Source: Basidiobolus meristosporus CBS 931.73 (taxonomy: Eukaryota > Basidiobolomycota > Basidiobolomycetes > Basidiobolales > Basidiobolaceae). Taken from it: a stretch of 64,000 nt of DNA. The stretch is from positions 18,834 to 82,833 of the forward strand of contig MCFE01000390.1 of the NCBI GenBank assembly GCA_002104905.1, written 5' to 3'. Both the position numbers and the translations under genes were made by a program. Shown here one piece after another: positions 56,433 through 64,000 of this stretch (position 1 is the stretch's first letter; every line of letters begins with the position of its first letter). Below the pieces are notes generated by a model. It made no database searches. It was not told the DNA's origin and saw only the letters and a program-made list of their open reading frames with translations.

Positions 56433-57231
56433 GTCAACATGGAGGAGGCAATACCCAATTCCGCATTCATGTCAACACTTAGTTGATGAGATAGTCCAAA
56501 AATGGGCTGACAATGGAATTATCACTCAAGCCCCTGTCAACACAACATTCAACAGCCCTTTGACGCTTGCACCAAAGAAAGATGCTGATGGAAACCTAAC
56601 CCTGAAGAGACCCTGTTTGGACCCCAGACCTCTGAACAAGCTTCTCCAAGATGACAAGTTTCCAATTCCAAGAATCCAAGATATCTTTTCCGCACTATCA
56701 GGAGCAAAAGTATTCTCCAAGTTGGACTTGAAGGATGCATATCACCAATTCCAGATCCATCCTGATCATCAGCATAAGACTGCCTTTACTTGGAATAATA
56801 TGCAATGGATGTTTCAGGGAGCTCCCTTTGGCCTAAAGACACTTACCAGCAAGTTCCAGAGAGTCATGACTATAATACTCAAGAATGCACCATACGCATT
56901 GGTATTTGTTGATGATGTCATCATATTTTCCACTAACCGTGATGATCATGCAACCCATGTCACTGATGTAATCAACAGACTGACAACTGCTGGACTGATT
57001 CTCAATGCTGAAAAGTGCAGTTTTGCCCGCCTCAAAATCAATCTACTTGGATTTATAGTCACACCAGCTGGCCACCAATTAGATCCTTTCAAACTGGTCA
57101 ATATCCCAGAATGGCCAAAACCCACTAGCGCCAAGCAACTTCAACATTATCTTGGAGTGATTCAACTATTTCAGGGAACACATACCACTCATGTCCTCAT
57201 TGAGTGCCCCTTTAGATGCATTACGCCATAG
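56245..57231 (+). CDS. Gypsy-B reverse transcriptase frame
   Basis: A 328-codon frame lying +1 relative to gag-protease. It contains the linker before RT (FCTIPESIVALETPPGEST), then RT blocks CLDPRPLNKLLQDDKFPIPR and FSKLDLKDAYHQFQI, the QWMFQGAPFGL block and the catalytic FVDDVIIFS (YXDD-type with Phe). The RT thumb continues to LGVIQL, where a one-base excess in a T-run (about 57168-57170) shifts the frame. The proper continuation is in the next frame from 57191. The first ATG need not be a start; this part is normally made as a fusion. Confidence 0.85.
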   Translation: MDQIPVIISSQPEEEELTPTFQEYSQSVKLDIQPAIERNQAIPRNSFCTIPESIVALETPPGESTWRRQYPIPHSCQHLVDEIVQKWADNGIITQAPVNTTFNSPLTLAPKKDADGNLTLKRPCLDPRPLNKLLQDDKFPIPRIQDIFSALSGAKVFSKLDLKDAYHQFQIHPDHQHKTAFTWNNMQWMFQGAPFGLKTLTSKFQRVMTIILKNAPYALVFVDDVIIFSTNRDDHATHVTDVINRLTTAGLILNAEKCSFARLKINLLGFIVTPAGHQLDPFKLVNIPEWPKPTSAKQLQHYLGVIQLFQGTHTTHVLIECPFRCITP

Positions 57232-59065
57232 CCCTGATCTCACCTCAGCCTGGAACAAGACTCATGACCAAGCCTTTGAGTCACTCTGCCAACTGCTTCC
57301 ACAAGCACCCACCTTATCCTACCCAGACTTTACTAAGCCCTTTGTTGTTGCTACAGATGCATCTAATGTTGGGTTAGGGGCAGTCCTCTATCAAGATGAA
57401 GACCAAAATCCGCCTCACTGGATCTCTTTCCAAGCCAGGTCCCTACAACCTGCTGAGAGAAACTACTCTGCTACCAAGAAGGAGCTACTTGCCATAGTCT
57501 TTGCCTTGAAGAAGTTTCATCAGTATCTATGGGGTAATCCTTTTACCTTGTACACTGACCACCAAGCCCTTGTCTATATCCACACTCAGAAGACTCTGAC
57601 TCCAATGCTTACCAACTGGCTTGATACTCTACTTGATTATGAATATACAGTTATTCATCGCCCAGGAATTCTCAACATCCTTCCTGACCACCTGTCAAGA
57701 CTTTTTCCAACTTCACCTTGGGAGGGACATGTGATTACTGATGTAATCAGTAAACTCTCTACAACTTCCAAAATAATTCCTCAACTGGATTCAGCAACTT
57801 GGAAAATCCCACCTGAAGAACAAAGGAAAACATTGATACAGAGGAGTCATTTACTTGGCCACTTTGGAGCTGACACACTTATGAAGAAGCTACACTCTGA
57901 TGGATATCACTGGCCAAATATCAAAGTTGACTGCTTAGAATTTGTCAAGTCCTGCAGAGAATGTCAACTTTACAATATCAGCCGCCATGGATTTCACCCT
58001 TTGAGCCCCATCCATGCAAGCCTTCCTATGGATCATATTGCAATTGATCTAGCTGGACCTTTCACCACTAGTGATGATGGTAATCACTACCTCTTTGTAA
58101 TTGTGGATGTCTGCACACGTTTTGTCTTCCTCAAAGCTATCCCAGACAAGTATGCTGCCACTATTGCACAAGAACTATTCAAGCTCTTCTGCCTTTTTGG
58201 ATTCCCTAAGGTCATTCAATCGGATAATGGAACAGAATTTGTGAATCACGTGATCAAAGCCCTTTGCCAGAATAGCGCCATTGATCACCGTCTGATCACT
58301 CCATATCATCCCAAAGCTAATGGACTGGCTGAAAGACATGTTCAGACCTCAATGAACATCGTCAGGAAATCTATCAAAGGTATCAAGAAGAATTGGGACA
58401 AGTACATTCCAACTGTACAATATGCTATCAACACCAAAATTGCCGCTCTACATGGATCAACACCATTTTCCTTGATGTTTGGAAGAAGATACAACCACTT
58501 TGGAGACTACCAGAATACAGAGTTAGCAAGTTTGAATACAGATAAGCTAAAGAACCGGCTTGAGTACCTTACCAACATTGTCTACCCTGCTATCAGTGCC
58601 AGAAGTAAGGCCTCTCAGCAAAAGATGACTTCAACGTACGCCTCAAGACACAGGAACAGCAGCTTCCCAGATGGGTCATATGTCATGACACTAGATCCAA
58701 TCCGGCAATCTAAGCTTGACCCCAAGTATGAAGGACCATTCAAGGTTATCAGACGCACTACTGGAGGATCTTATGTACTTCAGGATAACACTGGAGCACT
58801 GCTACCCGAAAACTTTCCACCTTCTTCACTCAAACTTATTTCCCAAGACCCAGTAACTTCAGAATCCTATGAAGTTGAAGCTATTGTGGACCATGATGGA
58901 GAAGAACCAAATTGCCTTTATTTAGTCAAGTGGAAAGGCTATGATGCCAAACACAACACCTGGGAACCTTACACCAACTTTGATGATGTTGCCATTATTG
59001 ATCAGTATTGGAGCCGTAGAGGAACCCAGAAGGGATCAAAAAACTCCTCTTCCGGAAGGAAGTGA
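57191..59065 (+). CDS. Gypsy-B RNase H, integrase and chromodomain frame
   Basis: A 624-codon frame continuing the RT after a one-base shift. RNase H begins at ATDASNVGLGAVLYQDE (Asp56). The integrase zinc site is the HLLGHFGADTL region with CRECQ. The catalytic core contains DLAGPF, QSDNGTEFVN and AERHVQ, so Asp, Asp and Glu are present. A GPF-type carboxyl module (KYEGPFKVI) precedes a chromodomain at about 560-608 (CLYLVKWKGYDAKHNTWEP). Chromodomains in such chromoviruses guide integration to marked chromatin. The stop codon directly abuts the 3' LTR at 59066. This part is intact, but the element as a whole is blocked by the upstream frame change. Confidence 0.88.
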   Translation: MSSLSAPLDALRHSPDLTSAWNKTHDQAFESLCQLLPQAPTLSYPDFTKPFVVATDASNVGLGAVLYQDEDQNPPHWISFQARSLQPAERNYSATKKELLAIVFALKKFHQYLWGNPFTLYTDHQALVYIHTQKTLTPMLTNWLDTLLDYEYTVIHRPGILNILPDHLSRLFPTSPWEGHVITDVISKLSTTSKIIPQLDSATWKIPPEEQRKTLIQRSHLLGHFGADTLMKKLHSDGYHWPNIKVDCLEFVKSCRECQLYNISRHGFHPLSPIHASLPMDHIAIDLAGPFTTSDDGNHYLFVIVDVCTRFVFLKAIPDKYAATIAQELFKLFCLFGFPKVIQSDNGTEFVNHVIKALCQNSAIDHRLITPYHPKANGLAERHVQTSMNIVRKSIKGIKKNWDKYIPTVQYAINTKIAALHGSTPFSLMFGRRYNHFGDYQNTELASLNTDKLKNRLEYLTNIVYPAISARSKASQQKMTSTYASRHRNSSFPDGSYVMTLDPIRQSKLDPKYEGPFKVIRRTTGGSYVLQDNTGALLPENFPPSSLKLISQDPVTSESYEVEAIVDHDGEEPNCLYLVKWKGYDAKHNTWEPYTNFDDVAIIDQYWSRRGTQKGSKNSSSGRK

Positions 59066-59246
59066 TGTTGTGCATCAACATTTAAAACTTAGCCAATTTT
59101 ACTCCGTTTGAAAATCTAGTACCCTAACTGATTTTCCCTAACCCAAACATAACAAATCCCAGTTACAGTTTATTTTATCCCACCTCAGAATCTATTTTTA
59201 GCGATCACACCTGATCTATTTTCAAATGGTCATTACGTTATCAACC
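59066..59246 (+). repeat. Gypsy-B 3' LTR, first 181 bp only
   Basis: It matches 53841-54020 almost perfectly and stops at TATCAACC, where TTAGGGTTAGGGGG and a LINE-type tail begin. The rest of the LTR is missing. The chromosome may have been broken here and healed with telomere repeats. Confidence 0.88.
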
Positions 59247-59739
59247 TTAGGGTTAGGGGGAGGAAAGTCACCAAGTGGTGAAATCTTTATTTACTTATGA
59301 CAAGTATCTAAAGAAGCCAAGTTAATCTGAAGTAATTCCTAGAAAGCTAGGTCTGAGAGATATCTTCCTGGTAAGCCAGGTCTGAGAGTTGAGAAGCTGA
59401 GTGGTACTATATTTCTTAGTTAGCTAGGTCTGAGAGAGGTTTCCTGGAAAGCCAGGCCTGAGAAGTGAGAATCTGAATATATCTGAGCTAAGTTATACTG
59501 GTTTGCGGTAGCTGAATTGTGGCCGGAATGGCCAGTAGACTGGGGGAACTGAGATGGTTTTCTGGGCAATCACTGGCCAAATTTACTAGGCAAATCTGGC
59601 CAATTAGCATTTCAGGGATTTCAGCCAATCAGAGCCCCTACTTTGCCTGATGGTTGATCAAGCCATCTCCCAATGAGCACACATCAATTTATTAATCAAA
59701 TTTTGTTGGATCCAGGATTTGAACCCACAACCATGGGTA
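59247..59739 (-). mobile_element. Non-coding SINE-like element, copy 1
   Basis: It is preceded by TTAGGGTTAGGGGG. The 3' tail with hairpin (59268-59281) and AATAAAG block is shared with the LINEs, but there is no coding frame. The body contains repeated GAGAG/AGCTAGGTCTGAGAG-type words. Near the 5' end, the minus strand at 59715-59725 reads GGTTCAAATCC, a perfect RNA polymerase III B-box. No A-box was seen, so the 5' end may be truncated. Confidence 0.6.
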
Positions 59740-60711
59740 TTAGGGTTAGGGGGGGGATGATCATCACCAAAGGGTGAAATCTTTATTTAAATAATAAATA
59801 AAGAAGCCAAGTTTGAATATGAATATCTGAGATGCAGGAAGCCTACAAGATAAACTTGGACTTTGCTGTATCCCAAATATCCTCAATATCAAAGTCTAGA
59901 GGAGAGTGTAGCAAGACTGCTTGTTCACTGTAGTATTTCTTGAGGAAGTTTGTGACTTGAAGGGAAGGAGAGTTTTTCAACAAGCTGGTAAATCTTTTGA
60001 GGAGTTCTTTTTCCAGAGAGAATGGCACAAAGAGTGGAATGTCCAAATGATGTCTGAATATATGCTCTGAGAGCTCCCAATCCAGCATATTTTTGACTTC
60101 TTCTGTAAAATCTTCAACAATATCTTTGTCAAGAATAACTTCCAAGAGATCCCTGGCAATGTACTGAATGTTAATAATCTTGGGCATATGAATACCTAGG
60201 TCCTTGAGGTAGTTTCTTTGTTCTGATATTGGGAGATATCCTGCATTTCTGAAATAGCAAACAGCCCAGTTGGCAGTAGGAGGAGTATCAGGGCTGACAG
60301 GGAATCTTCTTCTAGCTTTAGAGTGCAGTGGCTTAGGAGACTGTCTTGATGCAAGGGCAGCTGGTTTTGGATGAGCTTGAAGTGCTTGGGAGTAGGTCTG
60401 AGTACAAGTAGTAGAAGTTCCTGGTTGCTCAGAATTTTCAGATTGACTGGATGAAGAGCTAATTGAGGGGTTGCAAGGTAAGGAAGAAGCTGAAAGAGAA
60501 GTGGAGAGGGCTGGGTGAAGTTCAGAAAGAGTTTTGAAAAGAATTTGGATCTGAGATTTCAACATTGAGTTTTCAGCTTCAAGAAGAGAAACTCTTTGTT
60601 CAAGGTAAGAAGTCTGTAAAGAGTGAAAGTTGGGCAAAGACATGGAAGTAGTAAATAAGAAGAAAGGAGTAGTTGGGGTGGGCGGGTGGGAAAATAGGTA
60701 AGAAGAAACAA
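59740..60711 (-). mobile_element. ORF1-only telomere-type element, subfamily D
   Basis: A compact element of about 1 kb. The telomere-like ATTAGGGTTAGGGGGGGG marks its 3' side and GGGTTAGGGG its 5' side (60714). It has the shared hairpin tail (59764-59777), a short 3' UTR, one intact ORF1 and a 5' leader. No RT sequence is present, and nothing suggests a deletion scar inside. Confidence 0.75.
59843..60643 (-). CDS. LINE ORF1-type protein (coiled coil plus RRM-like), subfamily D
   Basis: An intact 266-residue protein. Residues about 5-45 form a leucine-zipper-like coiled coil (YLEQRVSLLEAENSMLKSQI). A Ser/Pro-rich linker follows (about 48-105). A compact region, about 115-205, starts FPVSPDTPPTANWAVCYFRN and includes LLEVILDKDIV, resembling the RRM-like fold found in ORF1 proteins and amino regions of fungal LINEs. 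It is clearly homologous to, but well diverged from, the ORF1 at 62790-63593. Expected role: an RNA-binding chaperone of the retroelement RNP. The start Met matches the position of MPSLHSL in the other copy. Confidence 0.8.
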   Translation of the reverse strand: MSLPNFHSLQTSYLEQRVSLLEAENSMLKSQIQILFKTLSELHPALSTSLSASSLPCNPSISSSSSQSENSEQPGTSTTCTQTYSQALQAHPKPAALASRQSPKPLHSKARRRFPVSPDTPPTANWAVCYFRNAGYLPISEQRNYLKDLGIHMPKIINIQYIARDLLEVILDKDIVEDFTEEVKNMLDWELSEHIFRHHLDIPLFVPFSLEKELLKRFTSLLKNSPSLQVTNFLKKYYSEQAVLLHSPLDFDIEDIWDTAKSKFIL

Positions 60712-61130
60712 GAGGGTTAGGGGGGGGAGGAAAGTCACCAAGTGGTGAAATCTTTATTTACTTATGACAAGTATCTAAAGAAGCCAAGTTAATCTGAAGT
60801 TATTCCTAGAAAGCTAGGTCTGAGAGATATCTTCCTGGTAAGCCAGGTCTGAGAGTTGAGAAGCTGAGTGGTACTATATTTCCTAGTTAGCTAGGTCTGA
60901 GAGTGGTTTCCTGGAAAGCCAGGCCTGAGAAGTGAGAATCTGAATATATCTGAGCTAAGTTATACTGGTTTGCGGTAGCTGAATTGTGGCCGGAATGGCC
61001 AGTAGACTGGGGGAACTGAGATGTATTTCTGGGCGATCACTGGCCAAATTTACTAGGCAAATCTGGCCAAGTAGCATTTCGAGGATTCCAGCCAATCAGA
61101 GCCTTTACTTTGCCCAATGGTTGATCAAGC
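60712..61130 (-). mobile_element. Non-coding SINE-like element, copy 2
   Basis: It is preceded by GGGTTAGGGGGGGG, with hairpin 60735-60748. It matches 59261-59665 with few differences and ends, 5'-truncated, at GATCAAGC. TTAGGGGGGG of the next element follows at 61131. No coding frame. Confidence 0.75.
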
Positions 61131-62660
61131 TTAGGGGGGGAGACAGTCACCAACAGGTGAAATCTTTATTTCAGTTGAAACAAAGAAGCCAGCGCTACTG
61201 TTGTAGCTTTGATACAAGAGTGTGTAGCTGAGGGGAATTTGTAGGTAAGTTAATAAGAAGTGATGATAGTTCTTCAGTGCTCAAGACACTGTTCAGTGGG
61301 AAGGGGGGTAGTAAGAGAGGTAAGAATGACTTGTGAACAACATTAATGAGGGGAATGTGATAAGGATTGATATTCATCATAAAGGGAGTGTGCTGCTGCA
61401 GATATTGCTGCCAAAGGTCTGTCAAGTACTTCAGGTAGGCCAGCTTGGGTTTTTCTGACTGCAGAATATAGTGAGCAAACTTCTTGACTTCAGGATCTCC
61501 AAGTATAGTTCTCCAGCAGGAGCCAGGTGTTGTGTGGTGTGTTCTCTTCCAGGCCTTAATCAGTGGGTTGTTGCAGTTGTGAAGTCTGAGGTATAATCTG
61601 GCTCTAAGGTAGAGAAGTCTGATCTTATAGGGCATAAACCCAAAAGCACCAAGAATAGCATGTCTGTAGGGGCATTCAGGCAAATGAGGCACCAAGGAGG
61701 TAATGCACCATACTGCAAACTTGTCAAGCTTAGTGCAGTCTCTAGAAGTAAGAGAGAGAAGTGGTAAGCCAAATTCCAGGACAAGGAAGACAAACTGCTT
61801 GAGTAGAAGGAGGCAGCTGGGAGCTGAAGTTGTAGGAGGAGTAACAGCCAGTAGCTTGTGGAGTGCCTGTCTTGCCAGGATAATTCTCTTCTTCAGGTGT
61901 GCTCCAGAGTCTAGTCCAGTAGGAAGGAAAGGAAAGCCAAGATATGTAGCAGAAACCTGAGCAGGTAGAGTGGAGTTCTCCAAGTTGATGGGAGAGCCCA
62001 AAGGTACTGTCTTTGCAATGGAAAGCTGGAGATTATTCTTCTGCAGATACTGGTGGATGGTCTGGGAGTCTTGTTGCACATTGGAGGAGGATATTCTGAT
62101 GTCATCAGCAAAGAGAGTAACCAGGCAGTCAGCTGAGAGTCTTGGGAAATCATTCAGGAAGATGGCAAACAGTATAGGACCAAGCACAGAGCCTTGAACC
62201 ACTCCATTAGGAACTGAGAACACAGCTGATTGCTCACTTGGGTGCAGAATTCTTGCTTGTGGATCCAGAAACAGAGACCTGACAAGGAGGGTGAGAGAGG
62301 TACTGGAGAAGCATTGCAACTTGGACCAAAGCAGATTTCTGTCAACTGAATCAAAGGCCTTAGTAATATCAAACAGAACAGAGGGATACTTGCACTGGAG
62401 AGAGTGATCTTGGCTAAGTATGACTGCATATTCCAAGGAGAGGCCAGGAACAAAGCCAAACTGTGCAGGATGAAACTTGAGAGAGTCAGAGTAGAGCTCC
62501 TGAGCAAGCAGAAGCTCAAACACCTTTCTGCAGGTGGGCAGCAGAGATATTGGCCTGTAGGAGCTAGGATCCAGGTGCTTTCCTTTACCCTTGTACAGTG
62601 GCAGAACATTTGCAAAGGACCATTCCTCAGGAGTAGAAAGCTGGGCTGAGCATTGCTGAA
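61131..62660 (-). mobile_element. LINE, 5'-truncated, with RT
   Basis: It begins (3' end) with TTAGGGGGGG and the hairpin tail 61147-61160. Most of the element is the RT frame. The 5' end is cut at about 62660, where the 3' end of the next element abuts. Endonuclease and ORF1 are missing. Confidence 0.88.
61195..62660 (-). CDS. Non-LTR reverse transcriptase, 5'-truncated
   Basis: The frame (about 488 codons inside this element) starts within the RT palm and has no native start. Blocks in order: SSYRPISLLPTCRKVFELLL, then QFGFVPGLSLEYAV, DITKAFDSVDRNLLW, GVVQGSVLGPILFAIFLNDF and the catalytic TLFADDIRISS. Thumb and carboxyl extension follow to LHTLVSKLQQ. The block order fits the jockey/CR1/Tad-like group of APE-type LINEs; the upstream endonuclease, which would prove it, is absent. 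RT would prime DNA synthesis at the nicked target. It is uninterrupted to its stop, so truncation seems to be its only defect. The frame extends a few codons to 62682 into the neighbouring element. Confidence 0.88.
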
Positions 62661-62789
62661 ATAGGGGAGGGAAAGTCACCAAGGTAGGTGAAATCTTTAT
62701 TTGATTTCAGACAAGTCTAACTACAAATAAAGAAGCCAGCAGGGAATAGAAGATTCCCAAAGTAAACACTAAGTTGAATATGAATAAAT

Positions 62790-63518
62790 CTAAGCTAAAG
62801 TTAAGGCAGTATCCCAGAGTACACTGGAGTTCAGGTTCATGGGGGAGTGAAGTAGATAAGCTTGAGAGATATAATAATCTTTGAGGAAGTGGGTAACAGC
62901 AGGTGAAGGGGAGTTTTTGATAAGTGAAGTGAATCTTGAGAGCAGAGATTCCTCCAATGAGAAGGTCTTGTAAACTGGAGAATCAGGAAACTCTTTAAAG
63001 GCATGGTCAGTAGGTTCCCAGTAAAACTGGTCAGAGACATTTTGAGAGAACTCTTTAGCAATACTTTTGTCAAGTACTACCTCCAGAGTGTGATTGTTGA
63101 TAAATCTCATATTAACAATCTTGGATAAATTGTAACCTTGTTGCTTGAGATACATCCTATGCTCAGATATAGGAATGAACTCCACATTGGCAAAGTAGCA
63201 GACAGTCCAGTCAGTAGCAGGAGGTAAATCAGAAGTGGCAGGAAACTTTCTTTTAGTCTTGGGAGGAGCAGCAGGATGTCTTGAGGAAGCAGGAACAGGC
63301 TTTTTGACAGCTTCAGAGTAGGAAAAGTGAGCAGGAGCAGATGATTCTTGGGGAGTCTTGTTGACAGGAACAGCTGGCAGAGAGACAATAGATTCTTGCA
63401 GATCAGAAAAGGCAGAAAACAGCTTTTGAACTTGTTTCTTGAGTAAAGCATTTTCAGCTTCAACAAGTGCAAGCCTTTCCTCAAGGAAGGAAATCTGAAG
63501 GGAATGGAGTGAAGGCAT
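62790..63518 (-). CDS. LINE ORF1-type protein (coiled coil plus RRM-like), subfamily A
   Basis: An intact 242-residue protein from the Met at 63518 (MPSLHSLQISFLEER). The frame is open to 63593, but the shorter start aligns with the subfamily D protein. A coiled coil lies at about 8-45 (LALVEAENALLKKQVQKL). A Ser/Pro/Lys-rich linker follows. The RRM-like region begins at FPATSDLPPATDWTVCYFAN and includes HTLEVVLDKSIA. The carboxyl part has SLIKNSPSPAVTHFLKDYY. It is likely an RNA-binding partner of the LINE RT. The fragment at 53106 and the fusion at 51817 belong to the same subfamily. No RT frame follows before the 3' tail. Confidence 0.82.
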   Translation of the reverse strand: MPSLHSLQISFLEERLALVEAENALLKKQVQKLFSAFSDLQESIVSLPAVPVNKTPQESSAPAHFSYSEAVKKPVPASSRHPAAPPKTKRKFPATSDLPPATDWTVCYFANVEFIPISEHRMYLKQQGYNLSKIVNMRFINNHTLEVVLDKSIAKEFSQNVSDQFYWEPTDHAFKEFPDSPVYKTFSLEESLLSRFTSLIKNSPSPAVTHFLKDYYISQAYLLHSPMNLNSSVLWDTALTLA

Positions 63519-63560
63519 AAGAAATAAGAAGAAGAGGGTAAGGTGGGGTGGGTGGGTGGG

Positions 63561-63784
63561 AAAATTAGCAGGGAGAACAGAAGGAAGGAGCAAAAATTCC
63601 AGAAGTCAGAATTTATAGATGGATGGACAAGGGTAGATGGATGGATTATTCCTGGGTTAGGAAAATTAGCAGGGAGAAGAGAAGGAAGGAGCAAAAATTC
63701 CAGAAGTCAGAATTTATAGATGGATGGACAAGGGTAGATGGATGGATTATTCCTGGGTTAGGAAAATTAGCAGGGAGAAGAGAA
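63561..63784 (-). repeat. 101-bp tandem repeats in the LINE 5' leader
   Basis: AAAATTAGCAGGGAGAA begins at 63561, 63662 and 63763. Two full 101-bp units and a 22-base third piece lie between ORF1 and the telomere. Such 5' monomers act as promoters in some LINEs. Confidence 0.88.
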
Positions 63785-64000
63785 GGGTTAGGGTTAGGGT
63801 TAGGGTTAGGGTTAGGGTTAGGGTTAGGGTTAGGGTTAGGGTTAGGGTTAGGGTTAGGGTTAGGGTTAGGGTTAGGGTTAGGGTTAGGGTTAGGGTTAGG
63901 GTTAGGGTTAGGGTTAGGGTTAGGGTTAGGGTTAGGGTTAGGGTTAGGGTTAGGGTTAGGGTTAGGGTTAGGGTTAGGGTTAGGGTTAGGGTTAGGGTTA
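63785..64000 (+). repeat. Telomere, (TTAGGG)36
   Basis: 216 bases of perfect TTAGGG repeat run to the window end, with the G-rich strand running 5'->3' to the right, as expected at a right-hand chromosome end. Confidence 0.98.

Larger units (their letters stand above)
62661..63784 (-). mobile_element. ORF1-only telomere-type element, subfamily A, next to the telomere
   Basis: The outermost element of the array. Its 3' end at 62661 (AGGGGAGGG) has the hairpin 62676-62691. It carries one intact ORF1 and a 5' leader made of 101-bp repeats that touch the terminal TTAGGG array. No RT is present. Confidence 0.8.

Noticed and set aside
1-64000. Search by eye for tRNA and rRNA genes.
   Set aside because: No complete tRNA cloverleaf or rRNA segment was found. 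The only tRNA-like signals are the primer sites and the B-box near 59715.

Overview
The window is a fungal subtelomere that runs to a chromosome end. Its last 216 bases are an uninterrupted TTAGGG array. Fungal origin is inferred from the mix of Ty1/Copia, Ty3/Gypsy with chromodomain, PIF/Harbinger and non-LTR elements, together with three fungal-type host genes: an alpha-arrestin with PY motifs, an NmrA-like reductase and a DUF3533/SNG1 membrane protein. I cannot place the species.

Layout. (1) 1-37.9 kb is AT-rich, nested transposon debris. It holds many broken copies of one Gypsy family (called Gypsy-A here) and one Copia family, LTRs of further families, a 1.5 kb palindrome, a 233-bp tandem array (11.6-13.3 kb), remnants resembling a CACTA-type transposase, one complete PIF/Harbinger transposon with two genes (14278-17710) and its short derivatives (MITEs), and one Copia element with an unbroken polyprotein (32298-36981). 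(2) 37.9-51.8 kb is a GC-richer, apparently single-copy island. It carries the arrestin gene (40700-41764), an NmrA-like gene with a stop at codon 15 (45628-46470) and the SNG1-like gene (49556-50986), separated by long stretches with no recognisable gene. (3) 51.8 kb to the end is a telomere-associated retroelement array: a chromodomain Gypsy (53841-59246) and a head-to-tail series of non-LTR elements, all on the minus strand with 5' ends towards the telomere.

The most interesting system is this terminal array. Seven non-LTR 3' ends share one tail: an AATAAAGATTTCACC-type block (the copy at 51836 differs by one base) followed by a hairpin whose TCACC/GGTGA stem is constant and whose loop varies. 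The tail then passes into a C-run and, in most copies, CCCTAA telomere sequence. The elements sharing it are an RT-bearing LINE, two diverged elements that encode only an intact ORF1 (coiled coil plus RRM-like region), ORF1/RT deletion derivatives, and two non-coding SINE-like elements. This looks like a telomere-targeted LINE lineage with non-autonomous partners, analogous to the MoTeR1/MoTeR2 pair of Magnaporthe but built on different proteins. The last copy abuts the present telomere through 101-bp repeats.

Insertion order can be read in several places from target-site duplications: a solo LTR inside a Gypsy-A LTR, the Harbinger element inside another Gypsy-A LTR, MITEs inside LTRs, and a Copia inside Gypsy-A reverse transcriptase.
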